NCBI GenBank assembly: GCA_937775265.1
Contig: CALKBV010000007.1
Span: 1-64,000 of the forward strand
Source of the DNA: an uncultured Pseudomonadales bacterium
GTDB taxonomy: Bacteria > Pseudomonadota > Gammaproteobacteria > Pseudomonadales > Azotimanducaceae
Length of the DNA stretch: 64,000 nt
Direction: 5' to 3'
In this document: positions 17,642-27,652 of the stretch, one piece after another
Numbering within the stretch: position 1 is the stretch's first letter
Layout of the letters: each line of letters starts with the position of its first letter
Program-made: the position numbers and the translations under genes
The notes under the pieces: generated by a model
Told to the model about the DNA's origin: nothing
Database searches by the model: none
The model's input: only the letters and a program-made list of their open reading frames with translations

Positions 17642-17760
17642 CCGATAAGCGATCTGCAGCAATATATTCTAAGATAATTTCATCACACTCGCATGCTACT
17701 AACATACGGTGAGTCTAAGCCTGATGCGTAACGGCCATTTAAAGGAGTCAGTTAAACCAT

Positions 17761-19353
17761 GTGCAACCCGATATGAGGTCTTTCAAAAGTCTCGCTTTGC
17801 TGATCAGCGTTTGCTCGTTGTTGGCTAGCTGTGAGCTGGGTATTGACCAAAGTACACTTGTAAAACCGAACTATGAGGTGCTCGCGCCTTGCGCGCGACC
17901 TGATCGAGCTGAAGCGACGAGTATTGTTCTGGAAAGTCTCTGCGGCACACTGTCAGTGTATGAAGACAGGGTGTCAAACAGCGGTCGAAAAATAGACCTT
18001 AATATTATGTTGATACCGGCGACGTCGTCGGTTGTAAAACCCGATCCTATATTTTTTCTTGCTGGTGGACCTGGGCAGGCAGCTGTGGAAATGGGACCGT
18101 TGTTATTCTCACGGTTGTCGAAATTAAGGCGTGAGCGAGATGTGGTATTGGTCGATCAGCGCGGTACTGGCTTGTCTAATTCTCTCGCCTGCGAACCCGA
18201 AGAAAATACGCCTATGTTAGATGATTTGAGCTACGAAGAAATTTTATCGGTTCAACAGTTAATGATGAGAAAGTGTTTAGGCCAATATGATGCTAATCCA
18301 GCCCTCTACGCGACGCCCATAGCGATGGATGATCTAAACGAAGTGCGAACTAGTCTGGGATATCGTGACATAAACCTTTACGGTATTTCATACGGCACCC
18401 GCGCAGCACTTGTTTATCTGCGTCGGCATGAGTCATCAGTGCGCAGTGTCATTCTAGATAGCGTTGTGCCCATGTCTATGAAAGTCGGTGAAATGGTTGC
18501 CGTTGATGCCCAAGCCTCGTTCGAGATGTTGCTGGCGGACTGTCAGGCACAAGTTCACTGTGCCGAGGCGTTCCCGCAATTCGAACAACACTTTAATACA
18601 CTCATGGATCGTCTCAAGGATAGCCCAGAGGCTGTCACCATTGTTCACCCGCGCACCGGTGAGCTTATAGAAGGCAAGTTGTCCGACAAAAATATTGCGC
18701 AAATGTTACGCGGTATTCTCTATGACCGAGACCTATCTACCCTGATACCGCTGGCAATTGAAGAAGCTTATAAAGGGAATTATCAACCCTTGGTAACGTC
18801 CAATTTTGTTTTCTCTGGCGGTGATGACAACGAAAGTTCGGGTATGAGCATTGGCATGATGGCGTCAGTACTGTGTTCTGAAGATTTGAGTTTGGTGAGT
18901 ACGCCGGGTGAAGCGAAGAATTTTGATAATCCTATTTATCAATCATTGAAACCTGTTTGTGAATTTTGGCCCAAGGGTACTTTACCTGATGGCTATTTCG
19001 AACCTGTCTCGTCTGATAAACCAGTACTGCTTCTATCAGGGGAGTTCGATCCAATTACACCGCCTAAGTACGGGTGGGAAGCATCAGCGACCCTGTCGAA
19101 CTCAGAACATGTCGTTGTGCCTGGCGTAGGTCATGCGACGTCACTGAGAGGATGTGTGCCTGAGATTATGCGGGATTTTGTTGAGACTATTGAGCCCAAG
19201 CAGCTCTCAACAAGTTGTGTTATGAATCTTGATCGGCCGCCTTTCTTTACAAGCTTTGCTGGTGCAGTAACTTCTGTTAACCCAGGTGAACAAGTTGCGA
19301 ATGAGCACTCTTCAAACAGCGCTGCTGAAGAAATGACAGAGGACACATTGTGA
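17761..19353 (+). CDS. Lipoprotein alpha/beta hydrolase with TAP-like C-terminal domain
   Basis: The 530-residue protein has a lipobox L-L-A-S-C at about residues 20-24, so it is probably attached to a membrane outside the cytoplasm. The hydrolase core shows F-F-L-A-G-G-P-G-Q-A, D-Q-R-G-T-G-L-S, the nucleophile G-I-S-Y-G-T-R, the acid in S-G-E-F-D-P-I-T-P-P and the histidine in G-V-G-H-A-T. This is the TAP (tripeptidyl aminopeptidase)/proline iminopeptidase-like family that releases amino acids or short peptides. The GTG at 17761 lies 13 bases after aaaggag; ATG at 17773 is an alternative. The stop overlaps the start of the ABC ATPase by 4 bp, so enzyme and transporter are co-translated. Confidence 0.87.
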   Translation: MQPDMRSFKSLALLISVCSLLASCELGIDQSTLVKPNYEVLAPCARPDRAEATSIVLESLCGTLSVYEDRVSNSGRKIDLNIMLIPATSSVVKPDPIFFLAGGPGQAAVEMGPLLFSRLSKLRRERDVVLVDQRGTGLSNSLACEPEENTPMLDDLSYEEILSVQQLMMRKCLGQYDANPALYATPIAMDDLNEVRTSLGYRDINLYGISYGTRAALVYLRRHESSVRSVILDSVVPMSMKVGEMVAVDAQASFEMLLADCQAQVHCAEAFPQFEQHFNTLMDRLKDSPEAVTIVHPRTGELIEGKLSDKNIAQMLRGILYDRDLSTLIPLAIEEAYKGNYQPLVTSNFVFSGGDDNESSGMSIGMMASVLCSEDLSLVSTPGEAKNFDNPIYQSLKPVCEFWPKGTLPDGYFEPVSSDKPVLLLSGEFDPITPPKYGWEASATLSNSEHVVVPGVGHATSLRGCVPEIMRDFVETIEPKQLSTSCVMNLDRPPFFTSFAGAVTSVNPGEQVANEHSSNSAAEEMTEDTL

Positions 19354-20069
19354 TTGAGGTCAACAGCCTGGCAAAAGGTTTTGGTGATGTTCAGGCCCTG
19401 TCTGACGTCACGTTTAAAGCAGAGAATGGTCAAATCACAGGGCTGTTAGGACCTAACGGTGCAGGAAAATCAACAAGCCTTCGGGTGCTTTACGGTTTGG
19501 TAAAACCCGACACAGGCACTGCAGTTATTGACGGTGTCGACGTGATAGCTGACCCTCGCGCCGCTCAAAGTAAGATAGGTGTGTTACCTGACAATCAAGG
19601 TTTGTATGTTCGCTTAACCGCGCGGGACCATATCAACTACTTTGGTCGTTTGCATGGTATCGATGAGAACCTTCTTGAAAATAAAGCTAACGAATTAATT
19701 AAACTTCTTGATATGGCATCTATCGCCGACCGTCGAGTTGACGGTTTCTCACAAGGTGAGAAGACCAAAGTTTGCCTAGCTCGTGCTCTGATTCATGATC
19801 CGCCTAATATCATGCTTGACGAGCCAACGAACGGTCTTGATGTTATGACGGCAAGAGCTGTAAGAGAATTGATATCTGAGCTTAAGCGGCGTGATATTAC
19901 AGTATTGTTTTCCAGTCATCTGATGCATGAAGTGGCAAGGCTTTGTGATCAGATTGTCATCATTTCTGATGGTAGGGTCGTTGCCCAAGGCACAACGGAT
20001 GAGATTCGGAACCAAGCCTCCGAGGACAACTTGGAAGAAGCGTTTATCAAATTGGTGGAGGCTATCTGA
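19350..20069 (+). CDS. ABC transporter ATP-binding protein, NatA-like
   Basis: The 239-residue ATPase has Walker A G-P-N-G-A-G-K-S-T near residue 36-44, the Q-loop D-N-Q-G-L-Y, signature motif F-S-Q-G-E-K-T-K, Walker B I-M-L-D-E-P-T-N-G-L-D, and the switch histidine in F-S-S-H. The Q-G-E-K-T-K form of the signature and the partner's shape match NatA of the NatAB sodium-exporter type. It begins with GTG overlapping the upstream stop and its own stop (TGA) overlaps the permease start as TGATG. It powers the permease encoded next. Confidence 0.9.
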   Translation: MIEVNSLAKGFGDVQALSDVTFKAENGQITGLLGPNGAGKSTSLRVLYGLVKPDTGTAVIDGVDVIADPRAAQSKIGVLPDNQGLYVRLTARDHINYFGRLHGIDENLLENKANELIKLLDMASIADRRVDGFSQGEKTKVCLARALIHDPPNIMLDEPTNGLDVMTARAVRELISELKRRDITVLFSSHLMHEVARLCDQIVIISDGRVVAQGTTDEIRNQASEDNLEEAFIKLVEAI

Positions 20070-21232
20070 TGCATCCTATACGTGTTGTACTTGGAAAAGA
20101 ATTACTCGATGGCCGCCGCGATCGACGCGCCCTCATGTCAGCTTTCATTTTCCCTTTGATGGCGCCGATTTTGGTATACGCCATGATGAGCGCGATGATC
20201 AATCTGCGCGCCCAAGCAGAAGAAACTATTATCCCCGTTATAGGCATTGAACATGCGCCACATTTGATTGCGTGGTTGAAGGAGAAGAATGTCAGTGTCG
20301 AGGCCTTCGAAGGTGATGCCCAGGCAGCGGTCAGGGATAAGAAAAGGGATCTCGTTGTCATCATCCCGCAAGACTATGAACAGAGAATGGCTAAGGCCAA
20401 GCCTGTTGCGATTGAGCTAGTGAGTGATGGTTCTAGAACGGATGCTCTACCTACGGTTAGGCGATTTGAAGGCTTGATTCGACGTTACAATAACAACCTT
20501 GCATCACTTCGCCTCATTGCACGGGGTGTCGCACCAGAGGTGATGAGAATTGTCGTTGTCGAAGATATTGATGTTGCCAGCAAGCAGCAGAGGGCCGCAG
20601 CCGCACTGAATTTCATTCCGTTGTACATCATCCTTGCTGCATTTATATCGGGCATGGGTATCGCGGTCGATAGCACGGCGGGTGAGCGCGAAAGAAAGAC
20701 GATTGAACCTTTACTAATAAACCCGATAGAGAGACACGATATTGTAATTGGTAAATGGCTTGCTGCCTCGATGTTCTCATGCCTTGGTATGGTACTGACG
20801 TTGATACTTTGTGTCCTCGCGATGTCACAAGTCTCCCTAGAGGAAATAGGGCTGAACTTTCATGTGACGGGTGACCAGATTGTGTTGATGATTATCGCAA
20901 CACTGCCATTGGGTTTTCTTGCTAGCAGTATGCAGATGCTGTTGGGGATATTTGCCAAGTCATTTAAAGATGCGCAGAGTTATATCGGCATTCTAACAAT
21001 GCTGCCAATGTTACCCTTCCTCTATCTGACCTTTTCGCCAATCGCGTCCCAAGATTGGATGTATCTTGTACCCCTGTTAAGCCAACAAATCCTATTGTCA
21101 GAAGTCCTTGGGGCAAAAGCAGTACCGTTGATAGCCTATTTCTACTCTACCGCATCTGGGCTTATTGCCGGGTTGGGTTTAGTCATGATTACGGCAAGAC
21201 TGTTTCAAAAAGAAACAATCATTCGCGGATAG
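20069..21232 (+). CDS. ABC-2 type transporter permease, NatB-like
   Basis: The 387-residue permease has an N-terminal helix (about 23-45), a long extracytoplasmic loop, and five or six helices in the C-terminal half. The segment D-S-T-A-G-E-R-E-R-K-T-I-E-P-L-L marks the NatB/ABC-2 group. NatAB exports sodium in Bacillus, while relatives export peptides or drugs. The lipoprotein peptidase in the same operon makes a peptide-linked role plausible, as inference. The operon ends here; the 402-bp gap downstream contains a strong palindrome. Confidence 0.87.
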   Translation: MHPIRVVLGKELLDGRRDRRALMSAFIFPLMAPILVYAMMSAMINLRAQAEETIIPVIGIEHAPHLIAWLKEKNVSVEAFEGDAQAAVRDKKRDLVVIIPQDYEQRMAKAKPVAIELVSDGSRTDALPTVRRFEGLIRRYNNNLASLRLIARGVAPEVMRIVVVEDIDVASKQQRAAAALNFIPLYIILAAFISGMGIAVDSTAGERERKTIEPLLINPIERHDIVIGKWLAASMFSCLGMVLTLILCVLAMSQVSLEEIGLNFHVTGDQIVLMIIATLPLGFLASSMQMLLGIFAKSFKDAQSYIGILTMLPMLPFLYLTFSPIASQDWMYLVPLLSQQILLSEVLGAKAVPLIAYFYSTASGLIAGLGLVMITARLFQKETIIRG

Positions 21233-21351
21233 AGGACTCAGCTAAAAAAGCTTTGGTTCTACCGATGTGGTCATGAAGACAACCTTGGTCCCTTCTAACG
21301 ATAAACAAGCGTCTATCAGAAATAAATATATCGAAAAATTGGAGGGAAACG

Positions 21352-21390
21352 GCGCTAGCTTAATGCTAGCTAGCGTTAAGCTTTGAGCGC
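21352..21390. repeat. Long near-perfect palindrome in the natB-MATE gap
   Basis: A 26-bp palindrome with one mismatched pair lies at 21357-21382 (agcttaatgctagc/tagcgttaagct), extended outward by gcgct (21352-21356) and agcgc (21386-21390). It has no T-run, so it is not a standard terminator. It could be an operator for the MATE gene 250 bp downstream or a transcript-end hairpin for the ABC operon. The rest of 21233-21634 shows no gene. Confidence 0.6.
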
Positions 21391-21634
21391 ATAGATTAAA
21401 AGCGGAAGCAGGTGACCCGTCAAGATTCACGATCTTACCTGGCTTCACTTCTAGCGCTAGTGTGAACCGACTTGGGCTTAATCTAATCTTGAAATTTAGC
21501 CAGCCTCATCACTTCCTTCAGCAAAAGAAAATACTCGCAAGGCTGAATTTTTCAGCACACCAAAAGATGGGAAAGTGTCATAACGTCCACCCGCGGAACT
21601 GTTATTCTTCACCTCCCAAAGAAAGAAGTATCCC

Positions 21635-23011
21635 ATGAGTATGCAAAGCGCCCAGGATCAACAAGCCTCTACTGATGCAATCGAAGGCGCTATTGTTCCT
21701 ACGTTTTTTAAATACCTAGTCCCGTCTTTGGTCGGATTAATCGCTATGACCTCTGCTTCTTTGGTCGATGGATTTTTCATAGGTAACTACGTTGGCATCA
21801 CAGCGCTTGCGGCAGTCAATCTCATCATTCCCATTATGACGATCCTATTTGGTGTTGGCATGATGTTGTCTATCGGTGGATCTGTGCGGGGCGGTAAATA
21901 TCTAGGCGAAGGTGATATAGAAGCTGCGTCAGCAATTTTCAGCAAGACACTCACTACGCTTGCCATTTATGGGTTTATAGTCATTTCCCTGGGCCTGGTT
22001 TTTGAAGAACAAATATTCGCAGGGCTAGGCGCTACGCAAGAGCTTTTTCCCATCATGGGTGAATACTATCGAATCATCATGCCGTTCTTTTTCGCTCAGT
22101 TTGCGATGATAGCCTTGTACTTTTTTATTCGTTTGGACGGCCTTCCTAACCTAGCTGCCGCATCGTTAGCTGTCGGTGCAGTAATCAACGTCGTGCTAGA
22201 TTATCTGTTTATTGCAGTCTATGAGTGGGGTTTGACTGGCGCCGCATTCGCGACTGGCATTTCTCAAACCATACCTTTACTGGTAATGCTGTATTACTTT
22301 CTTTGGCCAAAACGAAGATTGAAATTCAGTTTCGGGCAAAAAAACTGGAAAGAAATTTTTCAGGCTGCCTATAACGGCATCTCAGAATTCATTAACGAAA
22401 TCTCTGGCGGAATTATCGCCTTCATCTTCAACTGGATGATGATTCAGCGTGGCGGCATCGATGGGGTTGCTGCTATTACCGTAGTCAACTATCTTCTGAT
22501 GGTGGGCTTTATGGTCTTCTTCTCTATTTCCGATACCATTCAGGTCATGCTGTCACAAAATTTTGGAGCCAGGCAAACAAAGCGTATAGAAGACTTCTTG
22601 AAAACCGCATCCTGGTTCATTTTATTGGTGAGTGGGTTTTTTATCGTTGCATTGCTCACGTTAAGCGAGCCGCTCATTTTGCTATTCGTGGATGAGCAGA
22701 GCGGTGGGGAAATGGTGGCAATGGCAACGGAGTTAATGGCGTACGTTTGGCCGTTGTTTCTTTTTGCTGGCGCGAACATGCTGATATCGGGTTATCTCAC
22801 CGCCATACATCTGCCGTTTCAATCAGGTGTGGTAGCCCTGTGCCGCAGTTTGATTCTGCCGGGTGGCTTTTTGTTCCTGCTATACATTTTGCTAAGCGAC
22901 TATCGTTTCGTCGCAGCACTCGCCGTGGCGGAAGGTGTGACCTTCGTGATCGCTTTTATAATATTTCTCAGACACACACCTTATAAAGCAGTTGCAGCCG
23001 GGGATAAGTAA
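21635..23011 (+). CDS. MATE family efflux transporter
   Basis: The 458-residue membrane protein has about 12 helices in two halves. Features of the MATE (MepA/NorM) family are L-V-P-S-L-V-G-L-I-A-M-T-S-A-S-L-V-D-G-F-F-I-G in helix 1, N-L-I-I-P-I in helix 2, and a second-half equivalent around D-T-I-Q-V-M-L-S-Q-N-F-G-A. These pumps expel cationic drugs or metabolites using sodium or proton gradients. The ATG at 21635 is preceded by an aaagaaag ribosome-binding region. Repeat copy 6 begins two to three bases after the stop codon. Confidence 0.9.
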   Translation: MSMQSAQDQQASTDAIEGAIVPTFFKYLVPSLVGLIAMTSASLVDGFFIGNYVGITALAAVNLIIPIMTILFGVGMMLSIGGSVRGGKYLGEGDIEAASAIFSKTLTTLAIYGFIVISLGLVFEEQIFAGLGATQELFPIMGEYYRIIMPFFFAQFAMIALYFFIRLDGLPNLAAASLAVGAVINVVLDYLFIAVYEWGLTGAAFATGISQTIPLLVMLYYFLWPKRRLKFSFGQKNWKEIFQAAYNGISEFINEISGGIIAFIFNWMMIQRGGIDGVAAITVVNYLLMVGFMVFFSISDTIQVMLSQNFGARQTKRIEDFLKTASWFILLVSGFFIVALLTLSEPLILLFVDEQSGGEMVAMATELMAYVWPLFLFAGANMLISGYLTAIHLPFQSGVVALCRSLILPGGFLFLLYILLSDYRFVAALAVAEGVTFVIAFIIFLRHTPYKAVAAGDK

Positions 23012-23013
23012 AA

Positions 23014-23266
23014 GCCTCACAAAACGATCTCTTTGCCGATATCTGACGGTTGAAACCACAGCAGCGCATTTATCCCTACGCCGACTGAAAAGCACCTTGG
23101 CTAATCGTCTACCACCAGGTCAGCCAATAACCACAAACAACAAAAACTTGGTAGCGTTTAACCACTACTCGTCATACGGCGCCACTCTTTCATAAAACAA
23201 GCAGGCAACCGAGCTGATTCGATACACAGACTTGCGTTCGAAAAGCCAGTTGTAATTCTTATCCTC
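23014..23266 (+). repeat. Dispersed repeat copy 6 (253 bp)
   Basis: It begins right after the MATE stop in the acgatctctttgccg region and continues through the whole body. The right end is divergent (gcgttcgaaaagc, then ttgtaattcttatcctc), so the TATAAT-like box is partly lost. It ends 65 bp before the next plus-strand gene. Confidence 0.85.
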
Positions 23267-23331
23267 CATGTATTCCTAACTTCACCTGACTTCCTTAAAC
23301 TAGCGGCTGGAAAAACATTACAAGAGAACTT

Positions 23332-24273
23332 ATGTCGGATCTACCGTTCTGGTTAGAACGCGCCCTCGCTGTACCATCAGAAACTGGCAGTATCGAAGTC
23401 GCGGGTGCCAATATTGTCTATGAAACCTGGGGAGAAATTGGTAATCCCGGGATCGTGCTCATCCATGGCAGCAATGCCCATTTAGAGTGGTGGCGTTTCA
23501 CCGCACCCTTCCTCGCGGACAACTTTCGAGTCGCCGCCTTAGACTTATCGGGCAACGGCGACAGTGACTGGCGCGAGCGCTACACCAGCGAACTGCTTGC
23601 AGAAGAAGTTTGGCAGGTCTGTCAGGCGGCAGAGTTGGGAGACAAGCCATTCGTAGTCGGCCACAGCTTTGGCGGTTGGGTGGCGCTGGAAACAGGTAAA
23701 CACCACGATGCAGAATTAGGCGGCATCTTATTCATGGATTTCACTACCGCGCCCCCAGAGGAGTACTTAGAGTGGGGGCTACGGGCAGAACGCGAGGGCG
23801 TCGATCCGGGTCGAAAACTGCGGGTTTATGAAGAAAAAGAAGCTGCGTTGAAGCGATTTCGATTTATTCCAGAACAACCCGGCGTACACCCCGCTGTTTT
23901 GAATCACTTAGCAGAATACGGTCTTAAAGAGGTAGACGGTGGATGGACCTGGAAGTTTGACCCAGCACTGTTTGACCACATGGAGATGGGGCCGGCACAA
24001 CGGGACACGTTCACTCAACTCACGACGAACAGAGCGTTGATGCTGGGAGAAAAGTCGGAAGATGAAGGTGCTTTTTACGCAGAACACATGCTGGCGATAA
24101 CCGACGGCCTACTGCCAACCATAACAGTGCCTGGGACCTACCATCATCTAATGTTCGACCAACCAGTGGCGGTAGCTATGTCTATGAAGATGTTATTGCT
24201 CGAGTGGCATCGCCAAAACAATAACGCGGCCTACGAGGCTGCGCTTTCGGCAGTTTCTCAGGCTGGCAATTGA
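23332..24273 (+). CDS. Alpha/beta hydrolase
   Basis: The 313-residue cytoplasmic hydrolase has L-I-H-G-S-N-A-H (oxyanion), D-L-S-G-N-G-D-S-D after strand 4, the nucleophile elbow V-G-H-S-F-G-G, and a late histidine in T-Y-H-H-L-M-F-D-Q-P. The acid is less obvious; D is present in the M-L-G-E-K-S-E-D-E-G segment. This resembles epoxide-hydrolase or lactonase-like enzymes. The gene starts at 23332 after caagagaac. It is convergent with the transporter gene that follows. Confidence 0.83.
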   Translation: MSDLPFWLERALAVPSETGSIEVAGANIVYETWGEIGNPGIVLIHGSNAHLEWWRFTAPFLADNFRVAALDLSGNGDSDWRERYTSELLAEEVWQVCQAAELGDKPFVVGHSFGGWVALETGKHHDAELGGILFMDFTTAPPEEYLEWGLRAEREGVDPGRKLRVYEEKEAALKRFRFIPEQPGVHPAVLNHLAEYGLKEVDGGWTWKFDPALFDHMEMGPAQRDTFTQLTTNRALMLGEKSEDEGAFYAEHMLAITDGLLPTITVPGTYHHLMFDQPVAVAMSMKMLLLEWHRQNNNAAYEAALSAVSQAGN

Positions 24274-24287
24274 ACCCTCGCATCTGA

Positions 24288-25637
24288 TCACTTGATGTGA
24301 TCCGAGCGCCTGACTGTAAACCAGGTGGACGTGGCCAAGTCTTTAACAAGCTGGTCGTGAGCCGACTTGTCCAAGGGATAGATTTTTGTCAGTACGACAA
24401 GAATCACCATTATACCGATAGGAACCAAGGTAAGGACGCCATGAATGGCGTCCAAGGCTTGCGCCGACTGTACTTGATTCGCCTGGTAACCCGCTAAACC
24501 AAGAACTAGCGCTGCACCCGCACCACCAATCGTCTTGGCAAGTTTCTGAAAGAAGCTGGCGGTTGAAAATATGGCGCCGTCTGCGCGCACGCCTAGCTTG
24601 TGTTCTGCATATTCCACTGTATCGGGGATCATCGCCCAACCGAGCACCGCAACCGGAGTGCCACCGAGTGCGACCACACACCCCCAGAAAAAAAGTTGTT
24701 CGATACTGGTCCAGGCAGTGAAATAGAAACCAATACAACCCACTATGGTGAGATAAGCACCCAATCGAGTGGCCCCCGCTTTACCAAACTTCTCAGCTAG
24801 CATCGGTACCGCCCAAATGCCGACTAACATAGACCCCAGTGTCACGGAGAAGAACCAGGCGATGAGGCTCGGATCACCGACGTTGTATATAAAGAAGTAG
24901 GCTGTCGTCGACTGGCGAACCGTGAAAGACAGCATGCCGCAGCTGAAAATGCCGATGACCACCATAAGCGGTGGGTTTTTGAGAATTGCTTGAACGCTCT
25001 CAGCAAGGGATATTTTTTTGTCACGGTTCGGTTGCACCACTTCCTCGGTCGTTTTGAACGTAACAAATAACAGTACAGTCGCCACGATAGAAAACAATAC
25101 CATCAATACCTGAAAACCTTGTGCCTCACTTTCAAACATGGAAACAAACGGCATGGTAAACACAGAAACAGCAAAGCCACCGGTAAATGCACAAGCGATT
25201 CGATAGGTCGAGAGCCTAGTGCGGCCGTCATAGTCGGGGGTAATAGAAGCGGTTAGCGTTGCGTAGGGAATAGTGACCACAGTGTAGACGATGCCGAACA
25301 GAATATAGGTGGTATAGGCCCACACTAGTTTTCCATTACCATCGAGATCGGGCACGGTAAAAGTCAGTGTTGAGATCAACCCCAATGGCAACGCGCCAAA
25401 CAAGAGGTAGGGGCGCATACGACCATAGCGGGTGCGGGTGCGTTCGGCGATCGCACCCATCAACGGGTCGGTGACCGCATCGATGATACGAGCGACAAAA
25501 AACACGCCACTCGCAGCAACTGCGCTGATGCCCAGCACGTCGGTATAGAAATAAAGGAGATACGTCATCACGGAGATGAAGTAGAGGTTAATGCCGAAAT
25601 CGCCTACCGCGTAACCGGCCGCGGTTTTCAAATTCAT
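24288..25637 (-). CDS. GPH-type (glycoside-pentoside-hexuronide) sugar transporter, MFS
   Basis: The 449-residue protein has 12 predicted helices. The N-terminal block A-A-G-Y-A-V-G-D-F-G-I-N-L-Y and the loop D-P-L-M-G-A-I-A-E-R-T-R-T-R-Y-G-R-M-R-P-Y are diagnostic for the MelB/GPH cation-symporter family. Such proteins import sugars or related hydrophilic compounds with sodium or protons. The start overlaps the stop of the CoA-transferase remnant (ATGA), and the deacylase gene lies just upstream, so all three formed one operon. The transported compound may be the substrate or product of that deacylase. Confidence 0.87.
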   Translation of the reverse strand: MNLKTAAGYAVGDFGINLYFISVMTYLLYFYTDVLGISAVAASGVFFVARIIDAVTDPLMGAIAERTRTRYGRMRPYLLFGALPLGLISTLTFTVPDLDGNGKLVWAYTTYILFGIVYTVVTIPYATLTASITPDYDGRTRLSTYRIACAFTGGFAVSVFTMPFVSMFESEAQGFQVLMVLFSIVATVLLFVTFKTTEEVVQPNRDKKISLAESVQAILKNPPLMVVIGIFSCGMLSFTVRQSTTAYFFIYNVGDPSLIAWFFSVTLGSMLVGIWAVPMLAEKFGKAGATRLGAYLTIVGCIGFYFTAWTSIEQLFFWGCVVALGGTPVAVLGWAMIPDTVEYAEHKLGVRADGAIFSTASFFQKLAKTIGGAGAALVLGLAGYQANQVQSAQALDAIHGVLTLVPIGIMVILVVLTKIYPLDKSAHDQLVKDLATSTWFTVRRSDHIK

Positions 25638-25822
25638 GTTGTGATTACACCTCGAGCGAGCAGTTGTTCGTCGGATCTCCTCCTGCCACCAGTCGCTGAG
25701 CGACCACTACCGGTCCGCGGCGGTTCGACCTTGATAACGTTGGCACCCCGGCTGGCGGCGGTAGGTCCGGCACACGCGATGGTGAGATCAAGCACCGTCA
25801 GGTGTTGCAGCGGTCCGTTCAT
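25634..25822 (-). pseudogene. CaiB/BaiF CoA-transferase reduced to its two ends
   Basis: The 62-residue frame begins like a family III CoA-transferase (L-T-V-L-D-L-T, A-G-P-T-A, then G-A-N-V-I-K-V-E-P-P) and ends like its C-terminus (S-D-E-Q-L-L-A-R-G-V-I). The roughly 300 residues between are gone, and a few are missing near residue 22. The reading frame and the ATGA coupling to the transporter gene are preserved. The catalytic aspartate is absent. The small peptide may be translated only to couple the flanking genes. Confidence 0.7.
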
Positions 25823-25827
25823 GCTCC

Positions 25828-27534
25828 TTAGCCTTTAGGCCGGATCAATCGTCCCGGTAACGCATCAGTAGGCTCGGCATTCTCGTAGGTCACCTGACCA
25901 TTTACGACAGTGGCGAGATAACCATCTGCACGCTGTTGCAATCGCGCACCGCCAGCGGGTAAGTCATGCACAATTTCCGGTGAGCGTACCCTCAGATTGT
26001 CAAAATCGATGACGTTGACATCTGCTTTCATGCCGACTTCCAGTGTTCCTCGATCGCTCAGCTCAACTGCTCGAGCGGTATCGTGGGTTTGACTCTTGAT
26101 GAGTGTGGGCAAATCAATTTGCTCACCGCGAGTTCGATCTCGTCCCCAATGGGTAACCAGCGTCGTAATAAAACTCGCATCACAGATGGTGCCCACATGA
26201 GCACCGCCATCACCTAAACCCATAACGGTGTTGTCGTGAAGAATCATTTCCCGGCAGCAATCTAAGTTGTCATCCGCGTAATTTGCAAACGGCATATACA
26301 AAATCGCTTTACCTTCATCGCCGAGCATTGCGTCATAAACCATGGACCAGGCATCCTGCCCATTGGTTTGCGCCATACCTGCGAAACTGTCTTCTGGTGC
26401 AGGTTCGTAGTTGGGTGGGTCAGTCATCAGCCACACTTTGGCGCCACCTTGCATCATTTTGTAGAGGCGTTGGAATCCGGGTCCGGTTTCCTCTGCCAAA
26501 ATTCTCGCTTTCCGCTCTGGATGGCGCAACGCCACAATGCGTTCGGCTATCGGCAGTTTCGATACCTCCATGTAGGAAGGTCGAGTGGTGAAAGGCGTCA
26601 AAGTTGTGGTGAGACCCATGAGGACACCAATAGGCCGGGGTGCCACTTGACCACGCATCACCAGACCTGAAGATACGGCCCCTTCGATTCTCGACAAAAT
26701 TTCACGCCACCCGTTCGGACTCAAGCCTTGCGCCAACGAGATAGACATGGGGCGACCTGAACGGGTCACCACCTCCTGCAGAAGGTTAAATTCATCATCT
26801 AGATCGACGAAATCAGAAATCATTTCAATAACACCACGACCGCTCGCTCTTAGCCCATCTGCGACGCCAAGCAATTCATCAATTTCCGCTTGCAGTGAAG
26901 GGGTTGGCGCACCGGTCGATGAGCGGTGATTCAATGTTCTCGAGCTGGTAAAACCCAGAGCGCCCGCCTGCATCGCCTGCTCTGTTAAATCACGCATGCT
27001 GACAATGTCTTCTGGGGTGGCAGGCTCACGATCAGCACCACGCTGCCCCATAACATAGACGCGCAATGCGGCATGTGGAATTTGCGCGCCAATGTCCATA
27101 TCAAACTGGCGTGTCGAGAGGTAATCCATGTAGTCCGGAAATGACTCCCAGGACCACGGTAAACCCTCGTGCAAAGCAACACCCGGAATATCTTCGACAC
27201 CCTCCATGAGTTCGATCAGTAATTCATGGTCACTAGGTCGAACCGGAGCAAAACCCACCCCACAATTACCCATAACCACCGTCGTCACACCGTGATGACT
27301 CGAAGGTGACATGCGGTTAGACCAAGTCGCTTGGCCATCATAGTGCGTATGAATATCAACAAAGCCTGGGGTTACCAGCGCCCCATTTGCAATTATTTCC
27401 TGATGCCCGCGACCGCTAACAACGCCAACCTCAGCAACACGACCGTCATGCAATGCAACGTCAGCACTGCGTGCAGCTGTCCCGGTTCCATCAATGACCG
27501 TGCCGCCACGCACTACCAAATCAAACTGACTCAT
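25828..27534 (-). CDS. N-acyl-D-amino-acid deacylase family amidohydrolase
   Basis: The 568-residue amidohydrolase begins [15 protein letters not shown]. The metal-binding motif is D-I-H-T-H-Y-D-G-Q near residues 62-70, followed by [17 protein letters not shown], a D-aminoacylase signature in which the cysteine is a metal ligand. The late G-D-G-G-A-H segment and [18 protein letters not shown] close the barrel. The ATG at 27534 is chosen, since 35 further upstream residues are unlike the family and ggtgga precedes this ATG. It heads an operon with the CoA-transferase remnant and the GPH transporter. Repeat copy 7 lies upstream, its promoter-like end facing this gene. Confidence 0.85.
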   Translation of the reverse strand: MSQFDLVVRGGTVIDGTGTAARSADVALHDGRVAEVGVVSGRGHQEIIANGALVTPGFVDIHTHYDGQATWSNRMSPSSHHGVTTVVMGNCGVGFAPVRPSDHELLIELMEGVEDIPGVALHEGLPWSWESFPDYMDYLSTRQFDMDIGAQIPHAALRVYVMGQRGADREPATPEDIVSMRDLTEQAMQAGALGFTSSRTLNHRSSTGAPTPSLQAEIDELLGVADGLRASGRGVIEMISDFVDLDDEFNLLQEVVTRSGRPMSISLAQGLSPNGWREILSRIEGAVSSGLVMRGQVAPRPIGVLMGLTTTLTPFTTRPSYMEVSKLPIAERIVALRHPERKARILAEETGPGFQRLYKMMQGGAKVWLMTDPPNYEPAPEDSFAGMAQTNGQDAWSMVYDAMLGDEGKAILYMPFANYADDNLDCCREMILHDNTVMGLGDGGAHVGTICDASFITTLVTHWGRDRTRGEQIDLPTLIKSQTHDTARAVELSDRGTLEVGMKADVNVIDFDNLRVRSPEIVHDLPAGGARLQQRADGYLATVVNGQVTYENAEPTDALPGRLIRPKG

Positions 27535-27652
27535 TCCACCGCTCCCACTGATTTCATCCCTACCATTTCTACCACAGAACCCCGGCCAATACGACAACCC
27601 CCCAGCCCTTAAGAAAAGAGGGTCAGACCCTGGGGTCAAAGTAAGGCGTCAG

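Noticed and set aside
21242..21448. 68-codon minus-strand frame in the natB-MATE gap
   Set aside because: It overlaps the palindrome and shows no family-like features; most likely a chance frame.
24286..24302. Short inverted repeat gatcac/gtgatc between convergent genes as terminator
   Set aside because: Only 6 bp, no T-run, and it overlaps the end of the transporter gene.
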